From Fonsecaea monophora (lineage: Eukaryota; Ascomycota; Eurotiomycetes; Chaetothyriales; Herpotrichiellaceae), in the NCBI RefSeq assembly GCF_001642475.1, contig NW_019173982.1, positions 62,001-126,000 on the forward strand: 64,000 nt of DNA, written 5' to 3'. Each line of letters starts with the position of its first letter. Position 1 is the first letter of the stretch. A program made the position numbers and the translations under genes. The notes below the pieces were generated by a model. The model saw only the letters and a program-made list of their open reading frames with translations. It was not told the origin of the DNA and ran no database searches. Shown here piece after piece: positions 23,459 through 34,659 of the stretch.

Positions 23459-24069
23459 CTCGTCGACTTGATATTGGTTCCGGTGTCTCTGGTCCTGTTT
23501 CTGCACGAGATATTAGCAGTCACTTCAGAGTATTGCTTCAGCGTCTGCTGTGTCTATTCTGTATGGTAAGAAAGTCTTTCTAATCTCCCGAATGATCGGC
23601 ACCGAGGACGATAGGACGGATTGACTTCAGGTGCAACGCTCTTTTCCGTCTTTGACCCTGCAGGGTACAAAACACGGGGACCAATCAAGTATCTTTGCGC
23701 CCTCCAATCATCGGATTTTGCGCCACGTTTGGGTTTGATACCCCGGGCTTTACTCTTCCTCCTCATCCGCCACCATTTGCCAGATAGCCAGGCACGGGAG
23801 CGCAAACTCTCGACCCAGACCGCGATTAGTCAGACTTGCCCTCGGTGACTTTGATAGATTATTGAGGCGGAGACCGCAAACGCCTCTTAACGGACTCAGT
23901 GACGAATTTCTACCACGTGTGTGAGATCTTTATTTTCCCGGCTAAGTCGTACCCCGGTGAGACTTGCTGGATAGCCAGAGCTCCAAACGGGCCTCCTGAG
24001 TACTTCATTATCTTACCTTCTCGCCTTGTCTAGAGGCAACTGGTTTTACCAAGTCCACGAGCTACCGAG
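23459..24069. promoter_or_regulatory. divergent promoter of amidase and FAD oxidoreductase
   Basis: About 610 bp between the start codons, so both genes could be co-induced from here. A CACGTG palindrome lies at 23915. CGG/CCG words expected for a Zn2Cys6 factor are scattered through it, for example in the 23560-23700 part, but a single operator cannot be fixed by eye. Confidence 0.45.
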
Positions 24070-25576
24070 ATGGCGGAACCGACTATAATATCCCTTTTGC
24101 ACAGATTGGCTCAAAGGTTGGACCGTGACCCTGGGACGCCAGTCGAGAAGCCTACCGAGGCCTTCTGGCAAGAGCCTCGTCATTCTTTTGCCGACCAACA
24201 ATCAGAGGCGTTACCCAAGGAATCCGATGTCGTTATCATCGGTTCTGGTATTGCTGGTATAAGCATTGCACAGCATTTACTCCGCTTGCAGCCCTCACAG
24301 AATATTACTATGCTTGAGGCCAGGTCGGCGATTTCGGGAGCAACAGGCCGGAATGGTGGGCACATCAAAGCCGTTCCATGGGCCGACTATCACGCTCTCA
24401 AGCAAGTGCTCGGTAAAGAAAGCGCAATGAGGATCACGAAATTCCGGCTTGCCCACCTGGATGCTTTTGTCAACGAAGCCACTGCACTTGGTGAAGCCGG
24501 CAAAGTTGGCTTGGTACGACGTGTCGAGGGAATAAGCGCTGTTTTCGACAAGGAAAGTTGGGAGTCGGCAAAGGTCAAGCTGGAAGCATGGCTTGAAGAC
24601 TTTCCAGAACATCGTGAGAATTGGAGTGTGCATGAGGGAGAGGAGGAGCTCAAGGTACTAGGAACTCCCTCGGATGATTTTCTCTTGCTCACCTAGTTCA
24701 AAGAAATTCGGCATTGTCAACGCCTACGGGTGCATAAAAGGCCCTTCGGGAGCAGCATGGCCCTATCGATTTCTTGGTTGTGTACTGTCAAAGCTGCTTG
24801 CCACTGGTCATGTCAGCCTCGAAACGCACACTATTGCGGAAGAAGTTCGACGGAGTCAATCCCCAAGTCAGCCTTATGAAGTGCGCACATCACGCGGCAT
24901 CATATCAGCAAAGCATGTCATTCACTGCACAAATGCGTACGCTGCGCATCTGCTCCCCTACCTAAAAGGCAAACTCTGGCCCCTCAGAGGGCAGATGACC
25001 GTTCAGTCGGTACCTGTCGAGTTCCCACGACTTGGAGCTTCGAGATCCTGGAGCACAATGTGGGCAACAGGTTTTGACTACATTACTCAATCTCCTGGCG
25101 AAGATGGCTCTTTATATCTCGGAGGAGGGCTTCTCCAAGGTGGCCCGGAAAGAGATGAAGACTTTGGAAACGCCGACGATAGCCAGCTGAGTGCGCAATG
25201 CCTAGAGCATCTAGAGACAGTACCGTCGAGAGCGTTCGCCCACGGGTCAGGGGCAAAGATAGATAAGAAATGGACGGGGATCATGGGATTCACGGGAGAT
25301 GGGTTGCCCCTAGTTGACCGCGTTCGAGAATTCATGTCTGGCCGCCCGGAGTGTAGTCCCGAAAATGGTGGTGAGTGGATCGCGGCAGGATGGGATGGAT
25401 ACGGCATGGTTCACTGCTGGCTCGCTGGCAAGGCTCTCGCACACATTGTGATGGGACGCGAGGACGAGGTTACTGAGTGGTTCCCGAGAGAAGAGTTTGG
25501 CTGCGGCAAGGAGAGGCTCGACAAGATGAGCCCCGAAGGCGCTCTCAAACGGTTTCTTGGGCTGTTAGAGACATAG
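24070..25576 (+). CDS. FAD-dependent oxidoreductase, D-amino-acid oxidase (DAO) type
   Basis: Exons 24070-24654 and 24704-25576 (49-nt intron ending TCAAAG) give 485 residues. The N-terminal Rossmann motif is DVVIIGSGIAGISIAQHLL (about residues 53-71), followed by an acidic residue at the end of the second strand (LEARS) and ATGRNGGH, the flavin-contacting loop of this family. The C-terminal part has the second FAD contact region (WTGIMGFTGDGLPLVD ... WIAAGWDGYGMVHCW). Such proteins oxidise amines, amino acids or sarcosine-like compounds with FAD. No peroxisomal SKL end is present. Many fungal homologues are named only by fold, so the substrate is open. It is coordinated by position with the amidase upstream and the transporter downstream. 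Confidence 0.9.
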
Positions 25577-25959
25577 AGCCCGTCGAGAAGGCTCTATGAA
25601 ACCATATCTCGATCAACACGCTCGACGGACACCACGATAATTCATCTATCACATCTATACCTCCGAAAGAGGCAAGCCCAAGCAGCTCAATCTCGACCAC
25701 GAACCCTGGACCTGTTGGACCCCAGCCACTTATCGGCGCAAAGTGTTTTGATTCGACATGTCGAAGCGGCTTTCAGCGTCAAGCCTGACGGACATCAGCT
25801 ATACTCCCATTTGTAGGACGATCTACGCTTCTCCGCACATTAAGAGAGGCCGCTAACCTAGACCTAGTCGAGTCGGTGGCAATTGTCCGGAGGAACGGTG
25901 AATTGATAAGGGACTTGAGCTGTCATGGGGGTGGCTAATTCGAGAGGTCTACTAAAGGA
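25577..25959. other. intergenic region, promoter of the MFS transporter
   Basis: About 380 bp. It contains CGACTCG-like words and a CCGGAGG stretch (25890) close to the transporter start; these may bind a zinc-cluster factor, but I cannot define a site. Confidence 0.35.
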
Positions 25960-28083
25960 ATGGACGTCCTCGTGCCACAAGTCCATCGATATCTCAAGTG
26001 CTTCGATCAGAACACCTCGCTGGCATCACAGGCAGTTGACAATACCGACGACATGACCTACGAAAGACTCCCCCCGGGGACGCAGAGGATCGAGGACCGA
26101 ACAGGACAGAAGATCCTGCTGGCTCCTCAGCCAAATGCGGATCCCAATCAGCCATTGGTGAGTGTCTGTGTCTGCTTCATGGTCGAATACTTCCTTACCT
26201 TTGCGACAGAACTGGTCCGCTTTCCGCAAGTCTGTGCATATGATCATCCTATGCTTTTACGCATTGATGGTGTTTGCCATGTGAGTCTTATTAACCCCCC
26301 CCCCACCATGAAGTGTTTTGCGTGAGCTAATGCCTTTCCTCTTCAGCCTCTGCGTCTCGGTGCCCCTCTGGCAAGACTTCAACACCGAGCTTGGGATGAG
26401 TTATGCCGTTCTGAACGACGGCTACGCCACAAACATGGCGACCCTATCCGTTGGATGTATCATCTTTGTGCCCATTGCCCTTCGAATCGGTCGAAGGCCA
26501 GTCTACATAATCACCGCGTTGGTCATGCTTGGTGCTGCTGTGTGGCAGGGAAAGATGTATACTGTCGGGGACATGATTGGGGCAAATGCCATTTCTGGTC
26601 TTGCTGGTGCTGTCAATGAAGCCATCTTCCAGGTCACGGTACGTCCTCTTTCGATCTCCATTGCATCTGGAGATGAATACTAGTGGTCACCCTTACTGAC
26701 ATTGGCTCCCCCAGGTATCGGACCTCTTCTTCGTGCATCAGCGTGGCACCATGAACGGCATTTACCTCGTCGTGGTGCTTGTCGGTAACTATCTGGGCCC
26801 GGTTGCCGCTGGCTATGTCGCCGTGTCCCAGCAATGGAGATGGGTCTTTTGGTATTGCACCATCTTCATGGGCGTTGTGGTTTTGGCCATGGTTTTCTTT
26901 CTGGAAGAGACCAAATACACGCCACTGGTGTTGACTGGTCGGGAAGTTGTCATCGCCACCTCCATTGAACGGGAGGACAGCCTCACCAAAGTGCGCAGCA
27001 CCAGCAAGGGCGGCAACACCCTCGGGTCTATTTCCGTCGACGCCACCGACGCTGCCAACAACGAACGTCGCCGTCTTGTCGACATCGACACCTCGATCCC
27101 CATGAATTCGTACTGGAAACGCTACTCTCTGTGGTCGTTGAACAAACAAGCATCCACGGAGCAGCGCAGCCTGTGGATGCACTTCTATCAACCTTTCCAC
27201 ATCTTGATCACGTTTCCCGCAGTCATGTTCACGGCGCTGCAGTACGGCTTCTCTATTGCCATGCTGGCGATTCTAGCGGTGACGCAGGCGTCGCTGTATC
27301 CATTCCCGCCGTACAATTTCACCCCGATCGGAATTGGTAACATGAACTTGCCGCCGGCCATTGGAGCCCTTCTCGGTGCTCTCTTCGGCGGCCCTCTCAA
27401 CGACTACTTCATCCTGCAGGTTGCCAAACGGCGAGGTGGCATCTACGAACCCGAAACCCGACTTTGGCTGTTCTTGGTGCCAGGATTTTGCATGCCTATT
27501 GGACTGTTCATGTACGGCTTGACCATCTCCAAGGTAAGAATTTCCCGCTCGATACACTCGATATGAATGAATCTGATGTGCTTGTGTGAAGGGAATGGCG
27601 TGGCCCATCAACGCTGTTGGGGCTGGGTTCATTGGTGCCGCCATTGGGGGGTGCGGTGACATCTCTCTGACATACTGTCAGGACTGCTATCAATATGTAA
27701 GTCGAGCAGGGCCCACTACATTGTTTTCGAAGGCTCTCTTTTTCTCGATAGAAAGATTGTTACTAAACTCCCTTGGCAGATACTCGGTGACGCACTGACA
27801 TCCGTGGTCTTTGTGCGCAACATCATTTCCACCGCCCTCGTCTTTGCAATCACGCCCTGGATGACCAACATGTAAGTTTATTCATCCGCGTCATTCCCTT
27901 GCAGCAGATAGACATACGTGGTGCTAACAACAAAAATACAGGGGGGTCTACAACATGTTTGTCCTGCTGGGTTGTCTCAGCATTGCCGTAGTGTTGACCT
28001 GTGTGCCGCTCATTATCTGGGGACGCAAATGGAGAGCCCACTTCGCAGGGCGGTATGAATATTTTGCTGCGAAGCAGTACTGA
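25960..28083 (+). CDS. major facilitator superfamily transporter (Hol1/DHA1-like)
   Basis: Seven exons (25960-26157, 26210-26280, 26347-26638, 26715-27533, 27592-27696, 27780-27871, 27942-28083) encode 572 residues with 12 predicted membrane helices. A soluble head of about 65 residues ends DPNQPLNW, a motif typical of the family just before helix 1. A GRRP loop lies between helices 2 and 3 (LRIGRRPVYIITA). A long cytosolic loop with many charged residues (about 236-330) separates the halves, after EETKY. Plasma-membrane H+-coupled uptake or export is expected; homologues include Hol1-type permeases and drug efflux pumps. Its position next to amidase and oxidoreductase suggests import of their substrate. 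Exon joins keep frame throughout. Confidence 0.9.
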
Positions 28084-29472
28084 TAACATTAGCGGAGCTG
28101 GTATGGACAAGGTCGAGTGGCAATGTTGACCGTAATGAGAGGATCACCCATTCCCGTTCTACCTCTGTATGAGGTGCAAGGAAAGGTTATTCGAAAAGCT
28201 AGCTCAAAAGCAACCATTCTAGGAAAGTCTGGTAGAAAAGAAACTGCTGTGACAAGATGAAAGTGCTTGACAAAGACGGGCTTGTAGGCATCTTCTTCTA
28301 CAGAGCCGAGATATGCCCACCTGATGCCTGGACTCTGACCGTCCATTGGAGTGACTGCACCAACGCCTTCCAGGTGAGGGGGAAATTCTCGAAAAGAGCG
28401 CGATGCAGCAGAGGCACGTAATGAAATACGAGGTACCAGCCAATATTGCCAACTCCCTGCCACACAATTTCCGAGTCTCTTGTCTCTGATTTGAGCGGAT
28501 AAGGCTGAACCCCCGTGGCACGTGACGACGTGGCTTTTGCAGCCCGCTTGGGTGGCTTTTCATTGTTTCCCTCGTAGCGGGGAAAAGCATCGAACGATTC
28601 ACGTTCTTGGGGCTTGTACCATGCTGTCCAAAGTATCTGGCTTTAGCGAGCGAGAGATGTGACTGCAATGCACCCTTCCTCAACACCAGGGTGGGAAGCG
28701 AGACTATCGCCAGGGTTGTCCCTCGCACAGCTTCCCACCAGGCAATTTCCACCCATGGCCTCGCCTAGGTCTGCAGCACTCGTTCCCCCTCCTCCTCTTC
28801 CTCCTCGTACCGATATCCGAGACTATTTCTGCAGCCCTTAAAGAGGTGGCACAGGCCCCTGTCCGTGTCCGGGAACACAGGCAGGACAGCAGAGAGCGTG
28901 GGTATCCAATGTTTTTTGACAGCAATAAGGCTGAGGGAAGAGCCCGGGCCAGCCAGAGGCGCCGATGAGAAACCCGACCGGCTCCCTGTGTAACCAGGTA
29001 GGTTGTTGGACCTTTTCTTCTGCTTTTCTTTCACCGCTTGGGTATCCAACGAGAAGGAATCAGTGTCGGAGAACCGACGTAAAAGGATTTGGTTGAGGCT
29101 GGACAAGAAAGAAAAAGAAGAAACTCGTCTCGTCACCTTCATTCCCCCTCCCCAAAGCCTGAAGCTGCATGTCACCGCCAAACAACCCGACCAATGCAAG
29201 CCTCACCCAGACCGCGCCGATCTCGTATAGGATTGGCCCGTACGGGGGACAGAAGAGGATTTGGCCCTTATTGATCCGGCACGAGGCCCAGTGTGTCCTC
29301 AGCACCCGAGGCCCTCAACCCTTCGAGCAATTCGTCGTTCTCTTCGACAATTTGTTTTTTCTTTCCCTTCACAATCGGGTCCAAACGCCACGATAAGATC
29401 ACGTCTCATCTGCACTCCTGAGGGCTTTCTCTCTCTGTGTGCGTGCGTGTGTGTCTTGGACACCTGTCCCCT
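28084..29472. other. 1.4-kb gene-free region
   Basis: Minus-strand frames at 28089-28752 have no domain or exon structure. The right end is the CT-rich promoter and leader of the kelch gene (TTCTTTTCTTCT, TCTCTCTGTG tracts). Nothing else is seen. Confidence 0.5.
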
Positions 29473-32086
29473 ATGATGGCGACGCTGGCTTCTTCACTCC
29501 TCCTGCTGCTTGCTCTGTTGACGGCGCAGACGGTGGCCCAGGCTCCTGTAGACCCGCTCCGAAATTTCTGTAGGAGGTATGGCCATCAGACTGCGGTGAT
29601 TGACCGCAAACTCTACATTGACGGTGGCTGGCTCTATGCCAACCCCATCTCGCAGAATCCCATACCCACAATGAGTACTGCCGAACCTCCTCCCCTCCTC
29701 GGGTGTCATGAAGTTTCCGTGCTGACAATGGTCCGCAGATGAAGGCCTACTGTTCTGCGACCTGGACCAGACATATCAAGACATGCCGCCGGAGTATGCC
29801 AACCTGACAAAGAACTCGTCGGTCCCGGACGTGGCTGGAGGCACATTGTGGCAAGATGAGGTCAACAAGGTCTTCTGGTTGTACGGTGGCGAGTTCTCGG
29901 CGGCGCCGTCGGCGTTCCAGCTCTGGGGTTACGACGTGGTCTTGAACCAGTGGAATCTGTCATCGCCCCATGTGGGATCGACCGCGTCGATACAGAGGGT
30001 GTCGTGGGGAGCCGGCGTGGCCAGCAGCGAGATCGGCATGGGGTTCTACTACGGCGGCTATCTCAACAACCTGACCACTCCGCTGTGGACGGGACCACCC
30101 CTGGCGACGAGCAATCTGATCATCTACGACATGGACCAGAACAGCCTCACCAACAACACTGGCTACGACAACATCGGCAGGGCCGAGGGCATCATGGTGT
30201 ACATCCCCGCCTCCATGTCCGGTCTGCTTGTATATTTCGGAGGAGTCACGTTCCCTTATGGCAACGAAACTGAGGTCCCGGTAAGTGAGAGGCCTTCGTG
30301 CTCCGTCAACGGCCGCACAGATGACATAGATGACTGACTCTCGTCCAGGCACCCATGAACACCATCATGATCTACGACATTTCCGATGGCAAGTAAAAGC
30401 ACCAAAATCCCCCCCTACAGGCGAGACCCCCCAGCTGGCTCAGACGCTCATTCATGTTTCTTTCTCTCAATAGCCAAGTGGTATACCCAGACAGCCACCG
30501 GTACCATTCCGGAAATGAGACGCAAATTCTGTGGCGGCGCGACTTGGGCGGATGACCAATCTTCGTACAACATGTGAGTTTGTTACTCGTTGAGTATACA
30601 TACCAGATTGCTGACGTTCTCTTGCCGGTTAGTTACCTATATGGCGGTTTTGGGTTTGGAGAGAACACGACAGTAAGCATGAGATATATTCCCTTCCTGT
30701 TCTTCCTTCCTTCTCGCTTGTGTTCCCGTCCTCTGTCTTTCTCTAAAGTTCTTTTTTAGGGCTTCGACGATGTCTACATCTTGACAATGCCGACTTTCGA
30801 ATGGATCAAATGGTATCCCGACAGCCCAGGCCCAGGGTCACCGCACGGCATGCTCACCTGCAATGTGATTGACCGCGGCCAGATGATAGTCATGGGCGGC
30901 AACTTCACCAACACGACGGCGTGCGACGTGCCCGCCATCCAGGGCCAGCATAACCTGAATTTGGGCCAGTACGACAGCACCAACGCCAAATGGTACCCTT
31001 ACCTGCCAAACCTGACGGATTACTTTGTGCCCCCAGCGATCCTGCAAGTTGCGGGTGGAACGTAAGTTGTCTTTTTTTTTTGTCGGTCGTCGTCTTCGAC
31101 ACCTTTACCCCTGTGAGGAGGGCCTGGTAAACTAGCCATATGAAGAGAGACTGATCTTTTATTGGGCCTTGGTGGAGAACAGACCTGAAGGCGGAGCTAT
31201 CAAGAAAGCACCAGTGTCTGGCTGGGACGACGACCGCTTGTCAGTGTATTTCAGCGAGAAAGCCGTCGTCGCCGCCCGTACGCCGACGCGTGCCCTTCCT
31301 GCAGCGACCACGACGCCTCCGGCCCCGAAACCAACGCCCTCGCATCCGCCGGGCAACAAGACCGACACTGGCGCGATTGTGGGCGGCGCCGTCGGAGGCA
31401 CTGGCGGCCTGGTATTGGTGATCGCGCTGGCGTGGTGCTGCATACGACGGCGTAAGAACAAGGTTATCAACGAACAAAGTGACAATAACCCCAACAACAC
31501 CGCGGCGTCTACGGCGGCGACGACACCCATCCCCGGCGCCGCGCAGCCGTTCAGTCCCACCTCGCCGCAACAGCACGGGTACGTGATGAACGAGAAATAC
31601 TCGACCACGGCGGTGGGCTCGCCAGGCTCGACGACCAGCCGCGTCGGATCGCCGAGCGACCAACTGCACTCATCGTCGCAGTACAGCACGCCGCCGCCCC
31701 TGCCTCCTCCTGCACCTGTGCCTCCCCAGCAACTCCCCAGCCACCCAGAATATCCGAACTACTACTACGCCGCGACAGCTCCGATCCCCTCCCCCCAGCA
31801 GTATTACCCCGTGGTCATCCCGGGCCAGTCACACCAGCAATACCAACCTCACCACCACCACCAGCAACAACACCACCACCAAGGGTACTCATCACCATAC
31901 CCTATCCCCATGCACGGCGCGCAAACAGCTCAGGGGATGACCCCGATACCTTTCTACCCGCCTCCGCCTCCGCCACCTTCAGATCCGACTCGCACGCAGT
32001 CCCACGAGATGCCTACCGTGCGCAGCCCGGAGATTGTCCAGGTCCACCAGCCGAAGCCGCTGAGGCCTGAGGAAGGGTTGGAGTAG
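29473..32086 (+). CDS. kelch-repeat type I membrane protein with Pro/Gln/His-rich tail
   Basis: Seven exons (29473-29674, 29739-30280, 30349-30388, 30474-30573, 30633-30672, 30760-31061, 31183-32086) give 709 residues. A hydrophobic signal peptide (TLASSLLLLLALL) precedes an ectodomain of galactose-oxidase/kelch beta-propeller repeats (for example LYIDGGWLY, KVFWLYGGEF, LLVYFGGV, IYLYGGFGFG, MIVMGGNF) with many N-glycosylation sites. A short Pro/Thr stalk, a membrane helix (about residues 471-495) and a basic CCIRRRK stop follow. The cytosolic 200 residues are Pro, Ser, Gln and His rich with polyproline runs. Intron 3 (30389-30473) has a GC-AG pair; only this choice keeps the frame. Similar fungal proteins sit at the cell surface, of unknown function. 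Cell-end (Tea1-like) polarity factors also have kelch repeats but lack a signal peptide. Confidence 0.85.
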
Positions 32087-32781
32087 GTCACGAGTCACGG
32101 GTGGTACGAGTAGGACTCGGCAGTACGAGGTTCAAGTAGTAGTAATGGGGACTCGATATCGAGGGACTGGCATTCTCTTCTCCCTCTTCATGTACCTCCC
32201 CCTTCCCCTCCCCCCCTAAAAGATGATAGAATATCAAGAATGGGAGGCAGGGAGGACTGTGATATTTCTTTGAATGCCGAGGGATTATTTTTTCGGGCAC
32301 GTTATATAGCTATCTGCCCATGGGTGATACCTGTCTTGCTGTATACCTACCATCTACCTATACTCCTCCCCCCCTCCCATTCGATATCGAGTCCTTAGTT
32401 CAATCCCTGCAGTCCTGGAGTTGCCTCGGTCGGTTGAGTAACGACAATAGAACACATATACATGTACAGGTTCCAATATATGATGCAGACAAATTGGAAG
32501 CAGAGAGGGACATTACCAAACTGTCGTGTTGGGTCTGGCGTGTGCAGTATTAAATTAATAGTGAAATGAAACCATCCAGAATTGGTAGTTGAGAAGGGGG
32601 GGGGGGACGCTAGGAATAAATGCTCCACCGTACAAAAAACTGCGCATCTGGGCACCAATGCTCCGTCGACCATGAAATTCAAAAAGTTCCTCCACACTCC
32701 CAGAAAACGTCTTTGGAAGGGGTTGCGAAGTGCGCAATAATTACCACGAAACTCCGTCAAGACAAGTTCTGTGAGATCAAG
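32087..32781. other. intergenic region, promoter of CCT7
   Basis: About 700 bp holding the kelch gene's 3' flank and the CCT7 promoter. It contains short C- and G-homopolymers (a run of G at 32597-32606) but no gene-like frame. Confidence 0.4.
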
Positions 32782-34659
32782 ATGGCAGCAGCTTTTGGCG
32801 GGCAAACGCCCACGATCATCGTCCTCAAGGAAGGTTAGTTAAAAAAAAAAAAAACCTCCCTTTCCCCTGCTCAATTACTTGCTTGGACCATATTCCATTC
32901 GTTCTGTAATGTTCTGTTCTATTACTCACACCACTGGTGCGTTTGTATTCCCACAGGCACCGACGCATCCCAAGGCAAGCCGCAGGTGATTTCCAACATC
33001 AACGCCTGTCTCGCGGTGCAAAACACCATCAAAAGCACCCTGGGTCCCTACGGCGGCGACCTGCTCCTCGTCGATGCGAATGGAAAGCAGACCATCACCA
33101 ACGACGGCGCCACGGTCATGCGCCTGCTCGACATCGTGCACCCGGCCGCCAGGATCTTGACGGACATCGCGCGGAGTCAGGACGCGGAGGTCGGCGACGG
33201 GACAACCTCGGTCGTGGTGCTGGCCGGGGAGATACTCAAGGAGGTCAAAGAGTTGGTCGAGCAGGGTGTGTCGACGCAGACGATCGTCAAGGGCCTGAGG
33301 AGGGCGAGTGCGATGGCCATCAACAAGATCAAGGAGATTGCCGTGAGTGTGGACGACGGCGCAAACAGGAGGGAGACGCTCCGAAAACTGGCCGCCACGG
33401 CCATGAGCAGTAAACTCATTCATCGGAATTCGGGCTTCTTTACCAAGAGTGAGGGCTACCCCTTAACACAATCAGTGGGCAGTATTTTGTGGGCTCTTAA
33501 CTAACGAAACACCATTCTAGTGGTTGTCGATGCCGTCCTAAGCCTCGACCAAGACGACCTCAACGAGAAACTCATCGGCATCAAGAAAATCACCGGCGGC
33601 GCACTGGAAGACTCTCTGTTCGTCGACGGTGTGGCCTTCAAAAAGACCTTTTCCTACGCCGGCTTCGAACAACAACCCAAATCCTTCAAGAACCCGAAAA
33701 TCGTGTGTCTAAACGTCGAGCTCGAGCTCAAGGCAGAAAAAGACAACGCGGAGGTGCGCATCGACCAGGTCTCGGAGTACCAAGCGATCGTGGACGCCGA
33801 GTGGCAGATTATATATGACAAGATGGAGGCACTGTACAAGACGGGCGCGAAGGTGGTCTTGTCGAAGCTGCCTATCGGAGATCTGGCCACGCAGTATTTT
33901 GCTGATAGGGACATATTCTGCGCAGGACGTGTCGCCGCCGACGATCTGGAGCGTGTATGTCAGGCCACAGGAGCCGTCACACAGAGCACTTGCAGCGACA
34001 TCCTGCCCGCTCACTTGGGGACCTGTGGGTTGTTCGAAGAGCGCCAGATTGGCGGCGAGCGGTATAACCTGTTCAGCCGCTGTCCGGAAGCCAAGACATG
34101 CACGTTGATCCTGAGAGGTGGCGCCGAACAGTTCATCGCCGAGGTTGAGCGGTCGCTACACGACGCCATCATGATTGTCAAGCGCGCTCTGAAAAACCAC
34201 ACCATCGTTGCCGGCGGCGGCGCCACCGAGATGGAGATTTCCGGTTACCTACACAGATTTGCCGACAAGAACGTGCCGCACAAGCAACAGGCCGTGGTGA
34301 AGGCGTTCGCAAAGGCCCTGGAGTGCATACCGCGCCAACTGTGCGACAATGCAGGTTTCGACGCCACCGATATCCTCAACCGACTGCGCGTCGAACACCG
34401 AAAAGGAAACACCTGGGCCGGTGTGGACTTTGACCACGAAGGCGTACGGAACAACATGGACGCCTTTGTCTGGGAGCCCGCGCTGGTCAAGGTCAACGCC
34501 GTCTCGGCCGCCGTGGAGGCAGCATGCCTGATTCTCAGCGTCGACGAGACCATCAAGAACGAGGAGAGTCAAGGTCCCCAAGCTCCGGCGCGAGGCTTGC
34601 CGCCGGGTGCCGCCCAGCGAGCATTAAGAGGAAGAGGAAGAGGGATGCCGAGAAGGTGA
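32782..34659 (+). CDS. CCT7: chaperonin-containing TCP-1 subunit eta (CCT7)
   Basis: Exons 32782-32833, 32957-33448 and 33521-34659 encode 560 residues, close to the usual length. It is one of eight paralogous subunits of the cytosolic TRiC/CCT ring complex that folds actin, tubulin and WD-repeat proteins with ATP. Group II chaperonin motifs are clear: TLGPYGGD, TNDGATVMRLLDIVHPAA, AEVGDGTTSVV (ATP binding), the GGAEQFIAEVERSLHDA segment, and GGGATEMEIS in the nucleotide-binding region. The eta identity rests on the N-terminal PTIIVLKEGTDASQGK and the GRGRG-rich C-terminal tail, both eta-specific. Start MAAAFGGQTP lies in exon 1, which ends at LKEG; both introns interrupt codons in phase 1. 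The apical domain spans roughly residues 190-370. Confidence 0.96.

Noticed and set aside
28219..28752. 177-codon minus-strand frame
   Set aside because: No domain; unusual amino acid mix; lies in a gene-free stretch with no supporting splice structure.
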